DNA of 64,000 nucleotides from Cudoniella acicularis (lineage: Eukaryota; Ascomycota; Leotiomycetes; Helotiales; Helotiaceae). The stretch is taken from assembly GCA_013054445.1 (NCBI GenBank), contig JAAMPI010000023.1:31264-95263 (forward strand). The letters are read 5' to 3'. Shown one piece after another: positions 21,407 through 32,078 of this stretch (its first letter is position 1; every line of letters starts with the position of its first letter). The notes under the pieces are model-generated. The model was given only the letters and a program-made list of their open reading frames with translations. It was not told the origin of the DNA and did not search any database. Made by a program: the position numbers and the translations under genes.

Positions 21407-24134
21407 TCAACGTTTCAAATTTTCAATATACAAAACAAGCCGCTTTTTAATGATGACGCCGACTACTTTGCCACTGCCCTCCTCAATCACAATTAGATGC
21501 CTCAATCCCAACTTTGTAAACATCTCTACCGCATACTCCATTGGCGCTTTTGCACAGATCGTCAAAGGAGTGCGGTCCACGAAGGCAGAGAGTGGTCCTT
21601 CCAGTAAATCCACCGGCTCCCCGTCCTGTAGTACGCCCGCTTGGTGAATAGCAAAGTCGAGTTCGCCTTCAGCGAGATAACCGTGGAGCATAGAATTGCT
21701 GTCCACAAGAACCAGACCAGCGTCCATGAGGCCACGGGCTTTGAGTTGAGAGAGCTTGTTAGAGAGTAGCGATTTGGAGACTTTGCATTCAAAGCCCACG
21801 TCCACGGTGATTTCTCGCATGGTTTGAGCCGGTGGGATGAGCTCCTCGACCAAGCCGCCTTCATCTCGAACAACGGTGAGGGCGTGCTCGGGATCGAGAA
21901 AAGGGTGACCGAGAACAGTTTGTGCAAGATCATAGATGCCTTCACTACTAAGAGCATCCGCCACCCATTTCGCAACTAGTATAGCAATCATAAAAGGAGG
22001 GATGTAGTCAACTTCTCCGGTCAGTTCAAACATAATTACTGCTAAGGAAACAGTCATCCTAGATATGCCCGAAAGAAACGCAGAAGCGCCAACCATTGCA
22101 AATATCCCAGGTGAGATGTTGGGTATGACTTGGCCTACCAGCCTTCCAAACAGGGCTCCTGCGTCTAGAGCTGGAATGATTATTCCAGAAGGGACCTTAC
22201 CTACAGCGAATTAGCCCAAAGCCTAAGATTTTTTGAAGAAAGAGCCAAGCAGATGAGACTTTCCCCGCCCACTTGGAACACGGAATTGAGTGTAATGAAT
22301 AGCTAATTAGTTGCTTACATCCAAACGTAATGATTGTAAGCACAAGCTTTACAGCAGTACCATAGAAAAGCCATCCATAATAAAGACTCTTATCTTCCAA
22401 AGCCTCTTGTGTACAGATCCAGGAACCTTGCGGCTTGCGACAATCTACAAGGAGATTCTTGATGATGATATCGCCAGGTTCTCTCGTTAAAGGATTTGGA
22501 TATTGAACAAGAGCTGTAACTAAGACGACCAGGGCAAGTTCGAAGACGGGGTGATCGCTGATAATGGGGTATTTGCGGAACGTTTTGGACCAGAGGAAAT
22601 TTGCGCGGCAGAAAACGCCACCAAAAAGTCCTCCAGCAACACCTAGAAATATGAAAACAAGATAATGCACGGGTTCATAACTGACTCCGTAGTTAGTTTC
22701 AAAGAGAACCAACTTTCCCGTACCAGTAGGATTCAACGCTTTGATAACTACCGCCGCAAATAGCGAGCAGAGGAAGGCTCTCCAAAGGACCTTTCGAGGG
22801 AAGTATGTGCTAATTTCCTACAAAATGATGAGCAATTTCTTTCTTGACTCTACACCGTATAAATGACCCCGCCCACAATAACCCACACGCCCACTTTCCA
22901 TTTGTAGCCGCACTGGGGCCCAGATCCTTGGTTGGTCCGGAAGGCCAGAATCACCATGCACTTGTGGGTTATTGTGGGCGAGGTCATTTACACAGTGTAG
23001 GAGTTAAGGGAAACTTCGGCTTACCTCGTAAGAAAACAATACACCCCCTATAGGGGCACCAAAGGCGACGCTAAGACCCGATGAGCAGGCAACGCTTAAC
23101 ATCTCTCTCATCTTCCGGCCATTGTCTCTGTATTTTGGAAATCTGTTTGCAACCAAGTATCCCACGGATGTAGAGATATGAACGAATGGGCCTTCTTTGC
23201 CCAAACACATCCCTGTGGCCACTGCGAAAGTGCTGCCAACAGCTTTGACGAAAAGGACGTTAAAGTCGAGAAAGTGTGGAATCACAAAACCGGATAGGAT
23301 AGTTTTAATCTCTGGAATACCGCTCCCAGCAGCCATGTACATCGGTTTGCCCACTATCGGTTCTTGATCACAATCAGAATCTTCTTCTCGATCGTGGTGT
23401 TGAACGGCCGGCAGATTGGCCTTAGTTGTCATCGTCACTGCTCCCGCTATGATGCCATAAAGCACAGCGAGGGCCACATAGATAGCAAATTTGATCCAGT
23501 AGTTATCAGACCACCAAATCCATTTTGTGCAATCCTCGTCGACCGGCTCTCTTCTACCTAGGAGGGGTGATTTACTGGAACAGCATGCCTCCCGTGTCAG
23601 AAAAAAAATTCGAAGAGCAGTATCCGAGTTTGTAGTCGGAAATTGTAGCTTCCGTAACATCTAATAAAAATTGATTAGACACACAATCGGTAATAGAGGA
23701 GGCATTGCGTACCAACAAAGAATGCCACAATGGCAGTGAAGACTCCAATTAGAGAAGCGGCGACCCATCCTTGGCAAGAGTCCCAAGAAGCGATGCACCT
23801 GTCCTTGAAGCTTCTCTTGGATCTCAAAGCTCGATAGCGATAAGAATCCTTGATCTACGCGAGGTATTAGTACAGATTGGGCAATTATAGCAGAGAATGC
23901 TCTGACCAGGTCATGAAGCCAGTCAATGGTCGTATAGTCATTGTATGGAAGTCGTTCTCCGACGGCAGAGCCTCCAAGTGCTTGTTCATCTTTCGAGAGG
24001 TGGGAGGAGATGATTGAAGTGGCGTCTTCAGCACGGAGCTCATCAATCCTACGACTACCCCGTCTGCCGGTCAACTCGGACCAAGGGGGGTAGAGCAAAC
24101 GCGATTGCTCGTTGGTTTCCTCGTCCTGGGGCAT
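21407..24134 (-). CDS. CLC-family voltage-gated chloride channel/antiporter, one-base shift in exon 3
   Basis: Five exons: 24134-23907, 23854-23713, 23660-23025, 22817-22319 and 22200-21407, about 766 aa after removing one base. CLC proteins move chloride across plasma, vacuolar or Golgi membranes (Gef1 is the yeast relative). Selectivity-filter motifs are present: GSGIPE (about residue 235) and GKEGPFVH (about residue 267) with the gating Glu, plus GKVPSGIIIPALDAG. Many membrane helices lead to a C-terminal pair of CBS domains. Exon 3 enters in one frame (ATISDYKLGYCSSNFF) and leaves in the next (LTREACCSSK); the switch falls on an A8 run (plus strand) at 23601-23608, and exon lengths confirm exactly one extra base. 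Intron 3 (22818-23024, 207 nt) contains a 149-bp MITE-like element; without it, the intron would be about 58 nt. The start at 24134 gives the usual acidic cytosolic N-terminus. Confidence 0.92.
22851..22999. mobile_element. MITE-like element with about 35-bp terminal inverted repeats, TA-flanked
   Basis: The two ends are inverted copies: the left arm begins CACCGTATAAATGACC and the right arm, read inward on the minus strand, begins CACTGTGTAAATGACC; both continue CGCCCACAATAACCCACA with one more difference. About 32 of 35 positions match, and all three mismatches are transitions. Both ends abut TA (22851-22852 and 22998-22999), as expected for a Tc1/mariner-type target duplication. The 75-bp centre has no coding capacity. 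It lies wholly inside an intron of the CLC gene. Confidence 0.85.
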
Positions 24135-25354
24135 TGTATATATGGAGATGCAGCTCGAGCTGGAGCGTTTCTGGCAAGGAGGGCGAGCATCCTCGAGGAC
24201 GGCATGATGCCAGATGCTCGAGTAATTGAAGGCGCGAGGCGTGGGACAAGCCTGCACCTTTCCTCGTCTGCAGGTTTAAGCAGTGGTATCTGGTGTCTTA
24301 ACGGATGGCTTTGAGCGCTGTCCTGCTGTTAGCGAATAAGGAGCAGCTGATAAGAAGTTAAAAGAAATGGGCCCACATATGCGACGGCGCTGGACGAAAG
24401 AGAGGCGCCAAAGCCAGCCCCTCAATCATCCCATCCATGTCATTTAACACATGAACTTTTCCATACTCAACTTCCATCGATTTTCATTTCATTGCATTTC
24501 ACATTCACATCCACATTCATACTCACAATTTGTTAACTATCACGTGGAAGACTCATGTAAGCATCACAAGCCATCCATCCTAGATCGCCCCACTACTGTC
24601 GCCGTCACCGGCGTACATGGATCGCATCGATCACTGATGGGCCTGATCGTAAACCGCGCCGTTTTAAGGAGAAGGGCACGAGACCAATTTCGCGATAGCA
24701 GGTACCTAGATTCTAGATACCTAGGTACTTCTGGGTCGCAAAGTTAAGTCTTACTTAGTTAGTGCCCGTCTATCTCGCCCCAATCTTGTTTCCCCCTTTT
24801 TCCTTTTACCCTATACAAATTGTATACTCTCCAAGTTGAAGAGTTGTTGCGCATCTTCTTCCCAGTGGCACCCTTGCATGCCACGAAATAAGGTTACAAT
24901 AATTTGCACCAGTTGCAGGAACCGAAAATTCTAGACTTTCTCGCCTCGTTAAAGTTACGTCGAACCCCACCAAAACGCCATCAATTTCCATCAAAATCAA
25001 CAACTTTCCAACTCTAACAAGTCTTACGCGTGTCGCGCAAAGCTCACCGTCACGTCTGCATCTTTTCAAACGGACGCTGGGGTCGAAAACTGCTGTATAA
25101 AAATTCTCGTGTCACAATTGCTTGTGCCCAGCATATGACGTCGATTGACTCTGCGAGCAAACGAGAAGTATCGATCAAGTAGTTATTTGTACCAGAACCC
25201 TTAACTTTCCTTGAACCGCGGGTCCTGTAATTGGAGCGATTCTCTTCGTGGGCAAGTCAACTGATACTTTCGTTGCTACAATATACTAATGTCTTGTAGC
25301 TTGTCTGTCGTCTTCACCGACTCTGTCCCTTCGACGCGCGGCAAGTCGTTCAAA
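24135..25354. promoter_or_regulatory. Divergent intergenic region, CLC and ethanolamine kinase genes
   Basis: 1.2 kb between divergent starts. At its right end an ATACTAATG branch-like motif followed by TTGTAG at 25284-25289 region marks the 3' end of a probable 5'-UTR intron of the kinase gene; its donor is unclear. Near 24700-24728 there is a short palindromic cluster built on CTAGATACCTAGG-type sequence. No other gene is seen. Confidence 0.45.
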
Positions 25355-26775
25355 ATGGGGGCAGCACCTGAATCTAGACCTAGTGCTGGGAAAGTCCGAT
25401 TTATACCTCTTACATATAATCAAACCGAATCGCAAACATCTGCTCTTCGCCTGATCCTCACTCTTCGACCCGAGTGGGAGCGCACTCCCGGAAAGATTGA
25501 GTTTATTCGTTTCACAGATGGGATCACCAATACATTATTGAAGATTGTGAACAAAACACCAGGGTCGTCGCCAGAGGAGATAGACAATGAAGCTGTTTTA
25601 CTGAGAGCATATGGCCAAGGCACAGACCTGATCATTGATCGCGAACGAGAGACTCAAAACCATGAGCTACTAATGCAACACAATCTTGCGCCAGAGTTGC
25701 TAGCTCGATTCCATAATGGAATGTTATATCGTTTTATTCGGGGGACCGTAACCTCTCCAGCAGACCTTAGACGGAAGGAGATTTGGCGTGCTGTGGCTAG
25801 GAGGCTGGCAGAATGGCACGCTGTTGTTCCGTGTCTCCCAGCGCCCCGTCGGCCTTTATCAACAGCGATCTGTGGGACCGAGCAGTTCGGTATGCCGGCT
25901 CCTACTCCAAGCAAGAAAGATCCTGCTCTGCAGTCGGCAATTGATAGTGTCGCGCCTGGAAAACCTGCTCCCAATGTTTGGACCGTGATGCAAAAATGGA
26001 TTTATGCACTTCCCATCAAGTCAAAGGCGCAGAGGGATCGACAAGCCAATCTTCAAAGGGAATTAACTCGACTGGTGGTAGAATTTAGTAATCGGCCTGG
26101 GCTAGGTAAAGATAGCGTGAGTGCTTCCTACAAAATATATACCGAATCTTCTTCGGCATTGCAAGAAGATCTATTCTCGCTCGCAAATTTGGTTCCGGCG
26201 CAAACCAAGGAGCAATTCAAGTCTCTTGAAACTGTACTGACACTGTCCAGCTTGTATTTGCCCATTGCGACTTGTTGAGCGGTAATGTGATCATTCAACC
26301 CCGTCCAGCCGGACATCTACAAGCCAATGCGCCAGAAATTGTCAGCTTCATCGACTATGAATATGCGACACCTTCACCTGCTGCTTTTGATATTGCCAAT
26401 CACTTTGCTGAATGGGGTGGATTCGATTGCGAGCACCATCTCCTGCCAACAAAAGCTCAGAGACTTGATTTTATCCGTGAATATATCCGAGGGTATTTCA
26501 CTTACCTAGCAACCGAAAACTCTCCAATCGATGAAGAAGCTGAGGTTCATCGACTTTTTGAGGAAGTGGATATGTTTCGCGGGATTCCAGGATTCTACTG
26601 GGGGATTTGGGCCCTGATCCAAGCTACCATCTCACAGATCGATTTCGACTATGCTTCTTACGCTGAAATCAGACTGGGAGAATACTGGGCGTGGCGGGAA
26701 GAAATCAATGGCACTAGGGCATCCTCGGGCAGGGAGATGCCTCTTCGGGAGCGTCGATGGGCTCAGGAGTCTTGA
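25355..26775 (+). CDS. EKI1: Ethanolamine kinase (choline/ethanolamine kinase family)
   Basis: Two exons, 25355-26116 and 26251-26775, giving 428 aa; the 134-nt intron (GTGAGT to GTCCAG) joins GLGKDS to LVFAHCDLL. The enzyme phosphorylates ethanolamine with ATP, the first step of the CDP-ethanolamine branch of phosphatidylethanolamine synthesis, in the cytosol. The catalytic Brenner motif HCDLLSGN (H259, D261, N266) and the metal-binding FIDYEYA (D289) are intact. Upstream are FTDGITNTLLKIVN, a kinase P-loop-like strand pair, and the conserved RRLAEWHAVV. Towards the C-terminus is NHFAEWGGFDCEHHLLPTK, typical of ethanolamine rather than choline kinases. ATG 25355 was chosen over the in-frame ATG at 25289 because the latter overlaps an intron acceptor. 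Intron retention would truncate the protein before the catalytic motif. Confidence 0.92.
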
Positions 26776-29586
26776 ATGATTTTCATAGACACGAAAGCTC
26801 AACGACTGAAGTACATACTCGTGTTACTTTGGTAACTGCACATAGACAGTAAAGTATATATTTTGACGACGGTTCTCGGCCTCAACGCCTAGAAATGGAT
26901 AGACAGGATGGGAATTCAAATGGTGGCGTCAAGTCTTCAACGACGGGTCCGGGCGGTCCAGGTGGACAGCAAAAGTGATAGTAATGGAACCCAGTTGCTC
27001 TTGATACGACTTCCAAAAACTCGCCATACTCGGCAGAAGCCCAAGTGACGGTATCAGAGGCATGCATAGTTCCGCCCCGTCTCATTCGGGGCTAGCTTGA
27101 CATGTTGACATCATTGATCCGGTAAGCCATATATTCTTAATTTCGAATTACTTTCTACCTGATGGTTAGTTTTAAGCTGACCCCTCGGCCACTTTGCCTG
27201 TTTCTGCGCGCGAACCGGCTAGAGTTGCATTTAAGATTCTAAAATTATGGTTATTCTAAAATTATAATTATTCATGTCAAACTAATTTGCCAATGGAGAA
27301 CTTTTTCGTAAAAGCGAGTAAGGGGGTCGGTTAATTATATTGCAGATTTCGGGGCTGTGGCCTTCGAGAGGGACGGGAAGTATATCAGTCTTATGTAAAA
27401 AAACAGTCCCCCCTATCAGTACCCGCATCTCTAAATACCTAGGTAGTTTTCGCGATCGGAAGGCGAATCGGATTATCATTATTTCCGGAAAGGGGCTCGG
27501 CTTAGGTCAGGTCATGTCAAGTTTTGCGGGCTGCCGAATTGAAGCTCTTCCTCCCGTCAATGAGCCTCATTCCGCCATGAGCCACATGGCTGCATCGATT
27601 TCCCCAAATGGCACATGGCTTTTAGGCTTTCTTGCTCCCTCGAAAAGCATCGTCAAGTCGACGAGTAGGCAGCCGCATTCGACAGGCTGCGAACCTCCCG
27701 CTGAAACTGTTAGAACTTGGGCAGGATTTTTTATATGTTTGGTCGTGACTTCTGTTACAATGGCACAGCAAAAAGATCCTCTCTCTCGTGCAGGGTCACT
27801 TGTTGACACCTCCCACAATTGGATTATGGAGGTCGTGCATCACCGCCTCTCCCAAGAGATTGACGTTGACTTTAACTCGCGAATAGCATCATACTGGCAG
27901 CTCGATCCCACATGGCTCTCGGTTCAGAATTAACCGGCACTACAGCGGGAATACTCTCATGGTGCCAGAGCGCCAGACGAGGGTCCAGCGGCAGGGTGAA
28001 GGCACCCTTAAGATATTGTCAAAGTGGGACTCGGCAAGAACCAGCTTCGGATTGCTGCTTCAAGACTTAGGGGCAGATGAGTGGTTTAGCTTCAACACAG
28101 CGTCCTGATTCTTAAGTTGTTAGGGCTGGGAACGAGGGTATTATGCATCATCTAGTGACGGCACTCGTTCCGGACGGCTGAGCCGTAGACTCGGCCAGGG
28201 ACGAGGGATATGGCCGAGAGCTTATGGCTGTGCTCAATCAGTGCTGCCATTTCCATGGTTGGCCGAGCCTGTGCCTCTGCGCTTTGGCACACTCCGTGTT
28301 GGCACTGGCAGTCGCCGGACTCAGGACTGTCGCTGGAAGCCTGTAACTTTAAAGGGTGCCCAGGACCTGGACGCCAGCCAAATAGACCCGACCCGCAATG
28401 CAAGTCACTATTCGTGACTTGATCTGGGGACTGGAGTCCTCGTTTTGCTGGCCTGTCACACGGTCTTCTAAATGCTTACTAGCCAATAAGCATTCGCCCT
28501 TTACCAAGGACATTATTCGTTCTCGATGAGGTCGCTCTCGGTCTTACTACCAATTTCTATATTGCAGCACGAGCATGGTATGGTGATTTGGTTATTTGTA
28601 GAACGGCACTAAAATTCGTACCGCGCAGCCTATCAGAGGGCACTCGATACCCTGTAGCCTTCGGTAATCTCTGTGCGATGGAAGCTCTATGTCTTCTATG
28701 CAGCGTGGATGTGTGTGTGAGGTGAGCATGAGCTAGCGTGCAGCTAAAGTGCTGCAAGTAAGTACTCGGTGAACACTGAACACTACAACACTCTCTTTGG
28801 AGTACCATAGAGCATCCGGATTCTCCGCACCTAGGAACACAAGAGATTTTGTGCACCCAAAAGATTGAGGGGACGAGGGAACACCGGTACTAGCACTGTA
28901 ATACGGTACGCCCGTAGCAACCTTCCCGCATCCCATCCTTGATTGAGACCATCCAATGCCCCGCGAACGCCGTGACGCCGTCCCGTCGAGCGACGCCGCC
29001 AACTTCCAGGTTGTGCCTTCGTAGTCGGAGCCCACATCCGAGCTTCCAAACAAGAAGCAAGAAGCAAACACCCCCTGGGCGGCTGCTACTGTAATGCAAC
29101 GGCGAGGCTGAAGGCGAAGCTGCGCCTGCGAACAGAATCCCTGATTCCCTTCCACGCTTTCTGGAATGCCCAAAAGCTGCCGCCTTCTGGGATGCGGCGA
29201 TGAGGTCGGGTTCGGAGTCTGCAAATGCAAGCGATGCCAGGCTTCCAATTGCCAGCAGTCTCATGCGGGATGCACTTCGATTGCATGCAGTTTCCACGTT
29301 TCATCACCCATGCCCACGCCCCACACCCATACCCACAACCACGACAGCGCGCCAGGAATCAGGGGATACATCGGAGGCGCTCACTTCAGCACCCAGCGGC
29401 ACTGCTGCAGAAGGGATTTTGCAAAGTCTACAAGATCGAGAACTGCAGTTACGAACGACTGGCCGAGCGGGGTGCGTGAACCAGTTCTCAGGGTCCCGAG
29501 GCGGCTGCGACGCTGCACGCCTGTCACTGCCAGACCGCATCTGTCCCCAAGCCCTTGAGCTGTCTCGAGTATCGAGCTTCACCGTT

Positions 29587-29607
29587 GTGCGATGTGCGAT
29601 GTGCGAT
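29587..29607. repeat. Tandem repeat, 7-bp unit x3
   Basis: Three exact copies of GTGCGAT followed by a partial copy, inside the gene-poor region upstream of the bZIP gene. Confidence 0.8.
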
Positions 29608-30202
29608 GTGCTCCCTACCTACGTCCGCCTGTGATTGGGCAGCCGCTACGAAGGTAGAGATGCATTACGGCAACAGTCCAGCTTCAATTTTGGGTATTTC
29701 TCGGACCACAGCGAGGCCGAATGCCCTCATTGTACTGAAATGTCAATTGCTATGACTCGGAATAAAGCCATGCCTCTTGAGTTGGCCGACGAAAGGGCAT
29801 CACAATATCAACAAAGTGTGCTCCGCGGCGCGTGTGTTCCAGTTCCAGCGCTTGATATACCGCGCCGCGGCGCTGCTAAGCCTGCCCTACGGGGTCGACT
29901 CTATTGTCAGCATCAGTATCACTAGATCAATCAAGGCCACGGCCATGGCTTTGCCCCTTCGGCTTCGCTGCTTGTGATACGAAATCGCTCCTGTTACCAA
30001 CAGGCAGCATTTTAATGTTGGCCAGCTGGCGGTGACCAGGTTTTAGGGTTCCTGTCTACTTGTCGCCGGGCTGAAGCCGCATGCCATGAGGATCTTCCTA
30101 ACCTAGCCCTACACAGACGCGCCGTTGGCTGGTCTAGAGGCTCAGCCTAGTGCGCTATCAGATCACTGAGTAGGGCCGGCTGACTGCTCCAAGGTGTGTG
30201 AA

Positions 30203-30234
30203 GAGTCTGAGAGTCTGAGAGTCTAAGAGTCCTG
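30203..30234. repeat. Tandem repeat, 8-bp unit x4
   Basis: GAGTCTGA twice exactly, then GAGTCTAA and GAGTCCTG. It stands about 510 bp upstream of the bZIP start codon. The core GAGTC(T) resembles half of an AP-1-like site, but no factor can be named. Confidence 0.8.
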
Positions 30235-30746
30235 TACATGTAATTATAGCGGTAGTCAGCAGCGAAAGTGGGGGCGTTAACGTTGCTTGCTTCCAATCAA
30301 CAGCAAGCACTGTAAAGTAAGTAGGGATGGCCGGCTTGCGGGCGTAGGCGTAGAGGTAGTTGTAGATGCACTACAGATGAAGTCGGAAGTCCCAGTGCGC
30401 GCCAAGCCAAAATGCTAAAAACGTGGAGAAGGGGTGCTCGATTTGATCGGGCTCACGCCATCCACATGGCACAAACTATCCTGGAATTACCAGGGGCGTC
30501 TTAGTAGTCTTCAAGGCTGAGGACTAACGGCCTAGGATGCTCGCCTCCTTGACTAAATCGAGTAACATACCGCGTTGGGTGAGTAGGTGCAAGTGCAGGC
30601 CGCAGGAATCTCTAGGATGCTGCAGGGTATATGATCTCACTCCTCAGTCCCATGTTGTAGGATCACCAGCACGCTGCTTCTCCATTCCTCAGAAACATAT
30701 ATACATCGTGGAAGCTCCTTAAAGCCCTCACTCCCCCCGACCAGCA

Positions 30747-32078
30747 ATGACCCAAACAACAGTCCACAGGCATTCGAGACAATACTCTCTCAAAGACAAA
30801 ATGGATTCAGCTGCAGATAAAGAAGAGCGCAAGCGCGAAGTACGTCCGACCTCGTCCTTTCAAACACCTCCATAACCAGCGACTAACCGGTCCTCTTCAG
30901 TACAATCGGTTAGCTCAACGAGAATTCCGTAAGTAGACCCGGCACCGGCCATGCGCTCAGCACAGCTAACAGGATTGTTTAGGCCGTAGAAGAAAGGAGC
31001 ATTTGAAGAATCTGGAGCAGGCGCAAAAGGAGCAAAGCACTGAGCAATCAGAAGAAATCGAGCGCCTACGATATCAAAACGAGGAACTTCGAAGGGAAAA
31101 TGAAGCTCTCAGGGCACAGATCTACGGCTCATCAACGCCGTCCTCTCACCACTTGATGTCAGCACCCATTAATATCTCGACCATGTCAAATGATGGGCGG
31201 CAATATTCTCTCTCGCCCTCAATCTCTGGGACTTCACTGTCTGGAACTGGCAGCCCTCCCACCTCGATGGGTTCAGATATGATGCCTATGGCGGCTCTTT
31301 CTTTAACTTCTTCAATGATGCCCTCAAGCATGCAAGCATATGCCGACCCTACTGCGTTGTCATCTCAGCCATATTCTATGGTACATCAATCCGGCCTCCG
31401 TCATAATTCACAAAGCTCACCTGAGTCATCAGGGTTCCGAAGTTCTCGATCTCCAATGGGACCCTCTTTTCAGTCTATGAATATGTCTCAGTCGATCGAG
31501 TCTCAAACACCACAGCGCTCAAGCCAAAGACGACTCGGTTCTCAACCACCAAGGTATGTGCAGACGTGACGTGTGTGTATTTTTTTTGTTTCTAATATAC
31601 TTCTAGCAACCTGGCTCTTATTCCTTACAATCGCAATAAAGCAAGAGCGGAGGTCAACCACATATTCCGTCCGTTGTATTCAGATGCGTCCATCACCTCG
31701 AATCCAGAGAGACATCTGGCAGTCCTTCGGTCACTCAGTGACAATTTACCGAGCACCCTAAAGCCAAGTAAGGCCCAACTCGAGACTCCTCACTATTGGG
31801 GAATCGACATGATAGCGTCCCCGTCTTTACGAGAGCGTCTCTTAACGGTCACATCGGACGTTGCACAAAGCTTTGTTAGTGAAATAGGTATTGCTGGAAA
31901 TGAGCGAGAGGATGTTGGCCAATTAACGATATGGGGAGATGATGCTCTGAATGAAATGTCTTGGGAATTCTCGCAGCCAATCTTGGAACGTTGGGGTTGG
32001 TTACTTGGTCGAGATTGGGTCAACCGGGCAAATCTCTGGCGACGACAAAGAGGGGCTCCTCTTCTACCGGATTGGTGA
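30747..32078 (+). CDS. bZIP transcription factor with DUF3425 C-terminal domain
   Basis: Four exons: 30747-30839, 30901-30928 (28 nt), 30983-31553 and 31607-32078, giving 387 aa. Introns are 61, 54 and 53 nt, and all phases close. The basic region NRLAQREFRRRRKEHLKNLE matches the fungal AP-1-like pattern (N-x-x-A-Q-x-x-F-R). It is built across two introns, with the 28-nt microexon encoding YNRLAQREF. A leucine-zipper-like coiled coil follows (IERLRYQNEELRRENEALR). A long Ser/Met/Pro-rich linker leads to a C-terminal domain with GWLLGRDWVNRANLWRRQRG, typical of DUF3425, which often accompanies fungal bZIP regulators. It should act in the nucleus as a dimer; targets are unknown. Starts at 30747 or the in-frame 30801 are both possible. 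The gene stands alone in a gene-poor region, which suggests large regulatory flanks. Confidence 0.9.

Larger units (their letters stand above)
26776..30746. other. Large gene-free stretch upstream of the bZIP gene
   Basis: About 4 kb without a supported gene. The left part (26900-27500) is AT-rich; 28100-30100 is more GC-rich and shows several long but mutually overlapping frames on both strands, which is what non-coding GC-rich DNA gives by chance. Short tandem repeats occur at 29587-29607 and 30203-30234. It may be an extended promoter or long 5' leader of the bZIP gene, or carry non-coding transcripts that sequence alone does not show. Confidence 0.5.

Noticed and set aside
27340..27933. 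197-aa plus-strand frame
   Set aside because: No ATG context, motif or neighbour support, and the first part is low-complexity AT-rich sequence; I could not link it to a family.
28557..29307. Several overlapping frames of 78-171 aa on both strands
   Set aside because: They overlap each other in a GC-rich region with no recognisable motifs or introns; likely chance openness.
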